From Emydura subglobosa (lineage: Eukaryota > Chordata > Testudines > Chelidae), in NCBI GenBank assembly GCA_007922225.1, contig ML679959.1, forward strand, positions 20,422,913 through 20,486,912: a stretch of DNA of 64,000 nt. Direction: 5' to 3'. The notes beneath the pieces are model-generated. The model had not been told where the DNA came from, did no database searches, and saw nothing but the letters and a program-made list of their open reading frames with translations. The first letter of the stretch is position 1, and each line of letters begins with the position of its first letter. Made by a program: the position numbers and the translations under genes. Positions 24,500 through 33,164 of the stretch are shown in pieces.

Positions 24500-27400
24500 A
24501 TTTAGTTTGGTAATTGTGGGTACTCAGCTAGTCAAGGCTGATCTAGCTTGAAAATGCCAGAAAGTTCACTTACTTATGTTGAAGTGATTCAATGCAACAT
24601 GACACTATGGAAACTAATGGACAGGTAGAATCTACTCTCAAGTAATATCACAAGGTATCAAATCTTAAACGTGCCATTGGCCAAGTACTGAATCTTAATT
24701 GTCCAGGGCACGAGACCAGCGAAGACTAGGGTAAAATGGGAGGACAATCCAGCATTTTGAAGAACCATTTTGAACTAGGTTTTTTTCCCCCCACTATTTT
24801 TGAAGTCTTTCAGTGGGTTGATGGAAATGGCACCCCACTTTGAGCTGTAGATAGAAAGAGGAGACCCCAGAAAACACAAGGACTGGCCCTAAAGATCTTC
24901 AGTCACTTTTGGGGCTAGATTCTCAGCAGGTATAAATTGGGTTTACACCAGCTGAGGAGCTTACCTCAGCAATGTCCCCTTGTAACAACAGTCACCATTT
25001 GATTGGATGGTGTGTGTGTGTTACACTGTGCATTACACTATACTTCAGACTGGGCAGGGTGAAGGAGGACACTTTGGACTGTAGAACAGGCCAGAATCTA
25101 CAATTTTATTTGTCTTTGTGCAAAGATAAACAGACAGAAAAACAGAGAGATGGAGGTGTTCACTTTATAATTGTGTGAGGTAGTCAGAAACTATAGTGAT
25201 GGCCTCCGTACAGGAACTTACACAAACATAAATAGGTTAGACAAAAGTTATGCTACTGAAGTTTTTCTGTCCCCCTCCTCATAAAACAACCAAATAAAGC
25301 AGTATTTATACTATTAAAAATATCCTCAATAACACATTTTGGGGGGCACAGATTAGTGTCAAAATATTGCGTCTGGATGGAAGCATGTCTGAAGCATCTA
25401 TTGAGTTCCACAGGAAATTCTTTTTATATCTAAGAGAGAGGATATCAACAGGCAGCATGGGAAAGGCCACCTTCAAAACTTGAATGGTGGGATATGGAGG
25501 CTGCAGTAGGAGAAAGCTGCAAGTGGAATGACTTGCCTACCACATGATCTCCACCATCCTGGGCTGAAGAAGCAGCCTTATTAGTGGTGTGGAATCCAGT
25601 GGATGTGGAACCATCTTAGCACTGAGCTGTGATTGCCTTCATGCACGATAGAGAAGAAAGGGCAGCTGTACCAATCAGCGGCATCCTAGGAACAACTGTT
25701 TGAGAGACTCTGACTTTCTTTGCTGTGTATCCCATCCATGCCTTCCTACTGACATCAGTGGGAGCTGTGCAGCTGAGAATAGAATTCAGCTAAGGACTCT
25801 GGGTGACTGAAGAAATATGCGTCACCACAAAAATTCCACAAAGAATGAAATATTTTATTAGCTTAATGAGAAGAGTGTGTGGAAAGAGTCACAGTCAAAT
25901 TCTTTCACTATCAAGCCACAGTATATAATGTGCCACCGGTATATCAGGAAGGAGTGCTAGAATCAGTTTAATTTTCCCACTCACCTAACAAGGAGAGAGG
26001 CAGACAATGAAGTTCACTCACCTAAATTTTCTAAGCAGCATTGCCTGCAAGGTTCCTGCAAACAGCGGCAGAGAGGAATGCAATAAATCTAGGCCAAGAG
26101 GAGTTATTTTATTACAAACTGTAGCTGGAAATGGGAGCAGTGTTGCTTGCAAAAATCAAAGGGAAAATAAGTATTTTGTTCTAGCAGCACCTCCAGTTAA
26201 AATCATAAGCAGAGAAATTAAATTCTCTCCTGTGTGCTATTGCAGAATGAAGACTCATAAGAGATTCAATTCTGTGCAATATATTAGTGATTAAACATGC
26301 CCCAATTATCTTGTTGTTAATGATGATATCGGTGCATAGCAGGGAAAAATTCAAGCCCATGCTGATACATGGATATTTGGGACATTTAGCGTTCGCTGCA
26401 TTAGCAAATGGCAGGTTCACCAGGAGTAATGCAAACAACCTTGATCAAATGGCAGTGTGGAGAGGCTAGAAAATTGTGTGGGCAGCAGGGATGACACCCT
26501 GGGGCTTTAGCATCTGAGTAAGAGAGTAAATAAGAGGCAGGGTTCTATAGGCAATAGAGAAAGAGAGACCGGCCAAGGAAGAGCATCGAGTCTGGTCTGT
26601 GAGAAGAAGAAAGAAGAGGTCTTCTGACAGCAAGATTCTCACCACAAAGGGTGCCAAGGGGAGAGCCATCCAACCCTAGACACTGTGAGTTTCAGATTCT
26701 GCTTGTTTTATTTTTTCCCCTCCTGCTACAAACAAAATAATCTAATCTGCTTTAAATTGTAATTAAAAATCACCTTCCCCTCCATCCCAAAGCATTTTCC
26801 TTCCCCACCCCTCCTTTGTAAAGGAGTCAGGAACAGTAGGCCAAGGGGGGGCTCTCCAGAAGCAGGAGAGTGAATCCCACCCTAAGTCTCCTCTCTGCTG
26901 ATGGAAAGTATAGGTACATGCTGCTTTCCCAGCTTGTTTTGCTTTCCATTATAACTCTCATCAGGGGAACAGAGAGAAGCCCTGGGGATGCTTGGATCAC
27001 TACACCATCAGGAACTGTAATGGAACCAGGAAACAGAGCAAGGGAATTAGCCATGGGGAAGGGCTGGAATGTGGCTATTTGTAAGGGAAGGATCGAGCAG
27101 GGCTTGAGAGGGACTCCCATCTTTTGGGGGAAGGAGGGAATCTGGCAATTGTAGGGCTGGGAGCTGATCGTTAAGAGGTCTTGAATCAGAGCAAGTATGC
27201 CAGCTGATTAAACTTGTCCTGCAGGCACACATCTATTCAACTAGTGCCTTCCATAAGTTATATTTTTAGAGCTATTGTACACAGTTAATTTTCTCAATGG
27301 AAATAAATATATTTTCTACCAGTGTTCCTGGCATTGTGATACTCTTAGGACATTCACTGTTGCACTTTCTCTATGTCCCACACATCTATGTAGAGTCCGT

Positions 27401-27900
27401 AAATATTGGAAGCAACAAAAAGAAAAAAATTAGACTCAGAATTTCACAAAGGCTTTGCTCCTGTTCTCCACGATCCAGTCTGTGCTACTTTGTTTTTCTC
27501 TCTGGGTTTGTCTGTGCTTCTACTTATAATCAGATTATTTTTAAAAAGGGTGAAATGGGTTTTCCAAGGTTATCCTGGACTCTTTTTGCTAGGATAAATA
27601 CCAACGGGACAAGGGACTGATCCTGATCTCAGTGACTTCAGTGGGCTCTAGCTCAGGGCCTAAATGAGCATGTGAGGAAATGTAATTGCAACTAAACACC
27701 CTTCTCAAGCTGAGGCTGTGTACCTTATGTAAAGGTACAGTAATATTGCTCTATGTGCAGTTGTTGGTTCTGTATTGCAATGGAAAACTGAGTGAAGGTA
27801 TGTAAACTGTTAACTAGAATTGTATAGTCTGCATATTGAAACCTAATACAGAAAATTCAAGGAGATTTAATACTAATGTTAGAAAAAGTACCCATTGAAA
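24500..27900. other. Mostly unrecognised AT-rich DNA
   Basis: No gene was recognised. 'ggggctagattctcagcagg' at 24910 with 'ttacaccagctgaggagc' is a trace of a fold-back repeat, as is 'gtgacttcagtgggctctag' near 27632. The two opposed frames 26827-27120 and 26870-27154 are shadows of each other without domain support. Confidence 0.45.
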
Positions 27901-27913
27901 TTCAACTCTAAAT

Positions 27914-27985
27914 GCCCAGTCCTGCAAACCTTTAATGTACATCATGGGGATTATTCATATGTTCAGGGGTTTGTAGGACTAGATT
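27914..27985. repeat. Short palindromic MITE-like element
   Basis: The left arm 'cccagtcctgcaaaccttta' faces the right arm, which on the other strand reads 'ctagtcctacaaacccctga'. This is the same fold-back family as 39059-39147 ('CAGTCCTGCAAACACTTATGCA'). Confidence 0.65.
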
Positions 27986-28044
27986 CATAGACAAGGGAAA
28001 TTGTTGGAAAACCAAACCCTTATACAAGTATACAGAAGGAATTA

Positions 28045-28235
28045 ATCAAGAGCTGGGCTTCTATTCTTTACTTTGCCCCCTGACTTAATGTGTGACCTTG
28101 GGCAAATCTCTTAACCTCCATGCACCTCTTTTTCCCAGCTGTAAAATGGGGATAATAATAATGCTTGCCTGACTTAATAAGGTGTTTTGGTATCGATGGA
28201 TGAAAAATGCTGTGTAAATTCTAAGTAATCTTAAT
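28045..28235 (+). mobile_element. MIR-like CORE-SINE
   Basis: Hallmarks are in order: 'tgtgtgaccttgggcaaatc', 'tcttaacctccatgcacct', 'agctgtaaaatggggataat' and 'aatgcttgcctgactta', then 'aaatgctgtgtaaattctaa'. These are the central and 3' parts of MIR as known from amniotes. The tRNA-related head at the 5' side is weak. It is an old, immobile copy. Confidence 0.88.
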
Positions 28236-28256
28236 TTAATAGATATCTGACCTGAA

Positions 28257-28302
<46 letters not shown>
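28257..28302. repeat. (GT)n(AT)n compound microsatellite
   Basis: A GT run (28257-28274) passes directly into an alternating TA run (28274-28302). Confidence 0.95.
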
Positions 28303-28305
<3 letters not shown>

Positions 28306-28760
28306 TATTTTAATTATCAATCAAAGAAAAACATAAAAGATGTTCCTAATATTAATGATGTGCACTATAAATGATGTCCAGATTAAGATCTTTTATGAAC
28401 CAATTAATCAGATTTCTGCAGCAATGGTCTAAAATGTTACAGTTTAACATTATTACTGTGTTCTGGACAATAACTATAGGATATTATAGTTGTCTTAAAA
28501 CATATAGGTTGTGTCTCTGAGTTTGAGAGGTTGTGCATCTAGATATCTGCACTAGTAAACTTGGTAGCCATAATTCACCAGCAATATGGCTCCAACAGTG
28601 CTAGGAATAGGGGAAGCTATAGTGTAGACGGTATAAAAACAACATTGTTCAATTCCCTCACTGTTACTGCACGAAGGGAGAAATAGAGAATTAGCAGTTG
28701 CTGTACCTAATTTAGCAAGAATCCACAGAAACTCTCAAAGAAATATCTAACAAACCTCTA

Positions 28761-28856
28761 GGGTTTACTTCCACCAGTGTAAAGCAGGAGTAACTCTGCT
28801 GAAATCAGTGGAGATACACCAGTTTTAAAGCTTTGTAACAAGAGAATCAAGCCCCG
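28761..28856. repeat. Fold-back 'ACACCAGTGTAAA' element
   Basis: 'ccaccagtgtaaagcaggag' is followed by 'aaatcagtggagatacacca' and 'gagaatcaagcccc'. The arms 'taccagtgtaaa' and 'tacaccagtttta' are near complements around a central 'ctgctgaaatcagtgg'. It belongs to a common sauropsid palindromic repeat ('GATTCTCC..ACACCAGTGTAAATC'). Confidence 0.65.
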
Positions 28857-28859
28857 GGA

Positions 28860-29546
28860 GCTCACTTCAAAAAAGAATGTATTTACAAGAGGCCTCTCAA
28901 CAGCACTGCATGGATGGTGGAACAATTTTAAAAGACTACCTGTGAAGGAAATAAACCTATTAATTGAACAGAATTATTGTGCACCAAGGCTACATGTTTA
29001 AGAGGTCTCAACTGTATTCAAAATTATTATCAAACCATTTGGCACATCTCTACTATAAACCGTTATCCACTAGCCCCAATGGTGCATGCTTAGGCAAATT
29101 AACTCTTTTATATGCAGATCAAAAGAAAATGGTGTGTTATAATTAAATTATTCTTTGGGGGGCAGTAAACCTCTCTTCAAACAGCTTGAATATTAGTGCA
29201 GTTGTTCTTCTTTCAGCCCTACTAATCGCAGCAAATTTAGCTTGCACAGCCAGAGTCAGGGTGCAAGTTATAGGACAGTGTGTGGTGGCTCTGCAGTAGT
29301 GATAGGCAAATCCCAAAAGTGCTGGAGATTTGGTTCACATGAAGATTTTTATCTGAAGCGAATCTAAATGTAGCTGGACCTTTCACAGGTCATGAAATCA
29401 GGTTGGCAATCTTAAGAAGACAGGCATTCCTACAAGATTTTGGGTACTTACAAGTTTGGTAAAGGTCAGCAAGAATGATAATAGCCTATTTTTTTTGGAC
29501 ATATTGTTCTTTCTTTATTTAACAGGACGTTCTGGGGGGGGGGGGG
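28860..29546. other. Left flank of the DIRS element, nothing recognised
   Basis: AT-rich sequence ending in a run of 13 G (29534-29546) directly before the assembly gap. The G-run is either real and hard to sequence, or an assembly-edge artefact. Confidence 0.5.
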
Positions 29547-29946
29547 NNNNNNNNNNNNNNNNNNNNNNNNNNNNNNNNNNNNNNNNNNNNNNNNNNNNNN
29601 NNNNNNNNNNNNNNNNNNNNNNNNNNNNNNNNNNNNNNNNNNNNNNNNNNNNNNNNNNNNNNNNNNNNNNNNNNNNNNNNNNNNNNNNNNNNNNNNNNNN
29701 NNNNNNNNNNNNNNNNNNNNNNNNNNNNNNNNNNNNNNNNNNNNNNNNNNNNNNNNNNNNNNNNNNNNNNNNNNNNNNNNNNNNNNNNNNNNNNNNNNNN
29801 NNNNNNNNNNNNNNNNNNNNNNNNNNNNNNNNNNNNNNNNNNNNNNNNNNNNNNNNNNNNNNNNNNNNNNNNNNNNNNNNNNNNNNNNNNNNNNNNNNNN
29901 NNNNNNNNNNNNNNNNNNNNNNNNNNNNNNNNNNNNNNNNNNNNNN
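29547..29946. other. Assembly gap, 400 N
   Basis: Exactly 400 undetermined bases; a round number suggests an estimated or fixed-size gap. It lies between a 13-G run and the inner part of the DIRS terminal inverted repeat, so the 3' terminus of that element is hidden here. Apparent open frames through the N region are meaningless. Confidence 0.98.
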
Positions 29947-29963
29947 CATTCCAACAGAGGTGA
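29947..29963 (+). repeat. DIRS terminal inverted repeat, 3' side (partial)
   Basis: The 17 bases 'cattccaacagaggtga' are the exact reverse complement of 36109-36125. The gap starts one base outside, so the true terminal part is missing. Confidence 0.85.
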
Positions 29964-29997
29964 TTAATTAGCCATACCTTTTGGAGGTGGGTAGGAG

Positions 29998-31053
29998 TCA
30001 CAGACGAGCAGCCCTTTTCAATACAGCTCTGCCCACGGTCGCGTCCTCTCTAGCCTGCTGCACGATGGCGTAGTGGGACGTAAAGGTGTGTACGGATGAC
30101 CAGGTCGCTGCTCTGCAGATATCTTGCAGGGGTACCCGTTCCAGAAAGGCCGCTGATGAGGCCTGGGCTCTGGTAGAATGTGCGGTGACTGGACCTGGGA
30201 GTCGCACTTTCGCCAGCTCGTAGCAGGTTTTTATACACTCGGTGATCCAGTTGGAGATGCGCTGGCTGGAGACAGGTGAGCCCTTCATCCGGTCCGCCAC
30301 TGCTACAAATAGCTGTGTTGACTTCCGGAACGGCCTTGTTCTGTCGATGTAGAAGGCTAGGGCTCGTCTGACGTCCAGTGAGTGCCATCTCCGCTCCTCC
30401 TCCGAACCGTGTGGTTTAGGGCAGAACACGGGAAGGAAGATATCTTGGTTATAATGAAACTGAGACACCACCTTAGGTAAAAAGGCTGGGTGAGGTCTCA
30501 GTCGCACTTTGTCATTAAAGAAAACCGTGTATGGGGGTTCCGAGGTTAGTGCTCTGATTTCGGAGACCCTCCTGGCCGATGTAATGGCCACAAGGAAGGC
30601 TACCTTCCATGAGAGGACGAGCAAGGGGCATGTAGTCAGAGGCTCGAAGGGAGGTCCTGTCAACCTGGAGAGTACCAGGTTGAGATCCCACAGAGGCACC
30701 GGGTCACGGACCTGCGGATATAGCCTCTCTATCCCCTTGAGGAACCTAATGGACATAGGGTGAGAGAAGATCGACCTTCCTTCCAGAGGCTCATGGAAGG
30801 CCGAAATGGCCGCTAGGTGTACCCTGAGGGAGGCCAATGCCAAGCCCAACGACTTCAGGTGGAGCAGATACTCGAGGATCGCCTGAATGGGCGAACAATT
30901 GGGTGGGACACCCCTGGAGGCCGCCCAACCCGTGAAACGCTTCCATTTAGCCCTGTACACGACCTGGGTAGATAGTTTTCTGCTACCCAGCAGGACTAGT
31001 TGGACCTGCGCCGAACAGGCTCTCTCTCCCTCCGTCAACCACAAAGCCTCCAT
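29998..31053 (-). CDS. DIRS tyrosine recombinase (integrase)
   Basis: A 351-residue protein from the ATG at 31053 to TGA at 29998. It should catalyse strand exchange that integrates the circular DNA copy, replacing the DDE integrase of other retrotransposons. Catalytic signatures are present: the first arginine in 'TSARRVSEIRAL' (about R162), 'AHSTR' giving H292 and R295 of the HxxR box, a tryptophan at about 318, and the nucleophile Y328 in 'FTSHYA'. An N-terminal SAM-like DNA-binding region ('YRAKWKRFTGWAASRGV') spans roughly residues 33-120. The start overlaps the end of the RT frame by 19 bases. The same frame is open further upstream to 32880, but that part only shadows the RT. It has no stops or shifts, so it may be functional. 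Confidence 0.9.
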   Translation of the reverse strand: MEALWLTEGERACSAQVQLVLLGSRKLSTQVVYRAKWKRFTGWAASRGVPPNCSPIQAILEYLLHLKSLGLALASLRVHLAAISAFHEPLEGRSIFSHPMSIRFLKGIERLYPQVRDPVPLWDLNLVLSRLTGPPFEPLTTCPLLVLSWKVAFLVAITSARRVSEIRALTSEPPYTVFFNDKVRLRPHPAFLPKVVSQFHYNQDIFLPVFCPKPHGSEEERRWHSLDVRRALAFYIDRTRPFRKSTQLFVAVADRMKGSPVSSQRISNWITECIKTCYELAKVRLPGPVTAHSTRAQASSAAFLERVPLQDICRAATWSSVHTFTSHYAIVQQAREDATVGRAVLKRAARL

Positions 31054-33164
31054 GCTGTCAGGTGTAGGGAGTCCAGGTCTGGGTGTAACAGGTGACCCTG
31101 GTCCTGGGAGAGCAGGTCGTAGCGTTTCGGAAGTGGTATTGGCGTGTCTATAGAGAGGTCCAACAGGAGGCTGTACCAGTGTTGCCTCGGCCACGCCGGG
31201 GCAATGAGGATACCATTGGCTCTGTCTCTCTTTATTTTCAAAAGTACTTTGGGAAGCAGTGGGACGGGGGGAAAGGCATACATGAGAGTCCCCGTCCACT
31301 GTATGAGGAAGGCGTCTGAAATGGAGTTCGGGTCTCGCCCCCGGAGGGAGCAAAACCTCGGACACTTCTTGTTCGATGCCGATGCAAATAGATCTAGTTG
31401 GGGAACACCCCACTTGCGGAAGAGAAAAGTTATCACCTCCCAGTGTAGTGACCAATCGTGGCGGGGTGAGAACGACCTGCTGAGGCGGTCCGCCTCGTCG
31501 TTCCTGACCCCCGGGAGGTGAGAGGCCGACAGGTGAAAATCGTGTCTCACCGCGAGATCCCACAGCTGCATCGCTTCCTGGCAGAGGGTCGATGAGCGAG
31601 CCCCCCCTTGCCTGTTTATATAAAACATGGCAGCAGTGTTGTCTGTCAAGACGTGAACCACCTGACCCTTCAGGAATTTGAGGAATACTTTGCAGGCCAG
31701 GTGGACTGCTCGGAGCTCCCGTATATTGATGTGCAGGTTCCTTTCCTGTGCTGACCAGAGGCCCTGCGTGCTGAGGCCTCTGCTCATGTGGGCCCCCCAA
31801 CCCACATCGGAAGCATCCGTAATCAGGGTTAGGGAGGGTGTCAACTCTGCAAAGGGGACCCCTCGCAATACTTCCCCGGGGTTCGTCCACCAAAGTAATG
31901 AGCTCAGTACCGCAGTTGGGACAGTGACTACCCGTCCGAGGGAGTGCCTGGCCGGAGCGTATACAGAGGCCAACCACCCCTGCAGGGGTCTGAGTTTGAG
32001 GCGAGCGAGCCTCACGACATAGGTGCAAGCCGCCATGTGACCCAACAGTTGAAGGCAGTGCCTGGCTGTGGTCGTGGGCGACCTGTGGAGATTGTCTATA
32101 ATGGTAGTCATTGTCTCGAAGCGGGGCTGGGGGAGGAAGGCCCTGGCTTGAACTGCATCCAGAGTGGCCCCTATAAAGTCTATACGTTGTACTGGTGTGA
32201 GGGTGGACTTCTGCTCGTTTATGAGCAGACCCAGCCTGCTGCATATCGTGCAAGTTAGAGCCAGGCTGTTTTGGACATGGGCCCTGGACCGGCCCCGGAT
32301 TAGCCAGTCGTCTAGGTAAGGGAAGATCTGGACTCCCCTGCGGCGGAGGTGGGCCACCACCACCGCCATACATTTCGTAAACACCCTTGGGGCCGAAGAA
32401 AGGCCAAAGGGGAGGGCCGAGAACTGGTAGTGGGCACCCGCTACCTGAAATCGTAAAAACCGCCTGTGGCCCGGGAGGATGGAAATATGAAAGTAGGCAT
32501 CCTGTAGGTCGAGGGCAGCAAACCAATCTCCTGGATCTAGTGTGGGGATGATGGAGGCTAGGGAGACCATGCGGAACTTGAGGCGTCTGATGAACCTGTT
32601 TAGATGCCGAAGGTCCAGAATAGGCCTGAGGCCTCCCTTTGCCTTGGGGATAAGGAAATATCGGGAATAGAACCCCCTGCCTCTGTCCTGAAGAGGAACC
32701 TCTTCCACCGCCCCCAGGAGGAGGAGGGCCTTCACCTCCTGAATAAGGAGCTGCTCGTGAGAGGGGTCCCTGAAGAGGGACGGGGTAGGGGGAAGGTCCG
32801 GTGGGAAGGTAGAGAGTTGCAGGGCATAACCTCTTCGAATTATACTCAACACCCAGCGGTCGGAGGTTATGTTCTGCCACTCGGGAAGGAACGGACGTAG
32901 TCTGTTCGTGAAAGTCCGAGTAGACCAGGAGATGGGGGAGGCGCCACCCTCGGGCGACCCGTCAAAACTGCCGCTTGGCACCCTTTTGCGGCCCTTGCTG
33001 GGAGCCCCCTGCTGGGCCTTGGCGGTCCCGACGATTGCCTTGTCGGAACCGATCCCTGCCCCGTCTCGACTGAGGGGGTCTCGGAGGTGGTCTCGGGGGA
33101 GCCTGCTGGTGTTGCTGTCTAGGGGGGCGTGGCCGACCTTGCCTCCTAGCTGCTTGTGGGACAT
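31035..33164 (-). CDS. DIRS reverse transcriptase-RNase H polyprotein
   Basis: About 709 residues from the ATG at 33164; the frame stays open to a TTG at 33173. It copies the element RNA into DNA. RT landmarks, counted from 33173: 'FAALDLQDAYFHISI' with catalytic D222 (motif A), 'LPFGLSSAPRVF' 254-265 (motif B) and 'FPYLDDW' with D288 and D289 (motif C). RNase H follows with D453 in 'ITDASDVGWG', E486 in 'INIRELRAV', D511 in 'VLTDNTAAMF', and H552 with D562 in the 'HLPGVRNDEADRLS' box. The last 120 residues ('PQLDLFAS', 'IAPAWPRQHWY') match the region described in DIRS elements as methyltransferase-like, function uncertain. The frame is +1 relative to Gag and overlaps its end by about 200 bases, so translation may need frameshifting, reinitiation or a separate start. 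All catalytic residues are intact. Confidence 0.93.
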   Translation of the reverse strand: MSHKQLGGKVGHAPLDSNTSRLPRDHLRDPLSRDGAGIGSDKAIVGTAKAQQGAPSKGRKRVPSGSFDGSPEGGASPISWSTRTFTNRLRPFLPEWQNITSDRWVLSIIRRGYALQLSTFPPDLPPTPSLFRDPSHEQLLIQEVKALLLLGAVEEVPLQDRGRGFYSRYFLIPKAKGGLRPILDLRHLNRFIRRLKFRMVSLASIIPTLDPGDWFAALDLQDAYFHISILPGHRRFLRFQVAGAHYQFSALPFGLSSAPRVFTKCMAVVVAHLRRRGVQIFPYLDDWLIRGRSRAHVQNSLALTCTICSRLGLLINEQKSTLTPVQRIDFIGATLDAVQARAFLPQPRFETMTTIIDNLHRSPTTTARHCLQLLGHMAACTYVVRLARLKLRPLQGWLASVYAPARHSLGRVVTVPTAVLSSLLWWTNPGEVLRGVPFAELTPSLTLITDASDVGWGAHMSRGLSTQGLWSAQERNLHINIRELRAVHLACKVFLKFLKGQVVHVLTDNTAAMFYINRQGGARSSTLCQEAMQLWDLAVRHDFHLSASHLPGVRNDEADRLSRSFSPRHDWSLHWEVITFLFRKWGVPQLDLFASASNKKCPRFCSLRGRDPNSISDAFLIQWTGTLMYAFPPVPLLPKVLLKIKRDRANGILIAPAWPRQHWYSLLLDLSIDTPIPLPKRYDLLSQDQGHLLHPDLDSLHLTAWRLCG

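Noticed and set aside
29534..29546. 13-G run as a quadruplex regulatory element
   Set aside because: It abuts an assembly gap, so an assembly or sequencing artefact is at least as likely.
29456..30001. Open frames running through the N region
   Set aside because: They consist of undetermined residues and exist only because N has no stop codons.
31054..32880. A frame open for about 609 codons upstream of the recombinase, through the RT-RNase H gene
   Set aside because: It is proline/glycine-rich and without motifs, and lies wholly over the RT in another frame. GC-rich composition makes stops rare, so it is a shadow. The recombinase is better started at the ATG at 31053.
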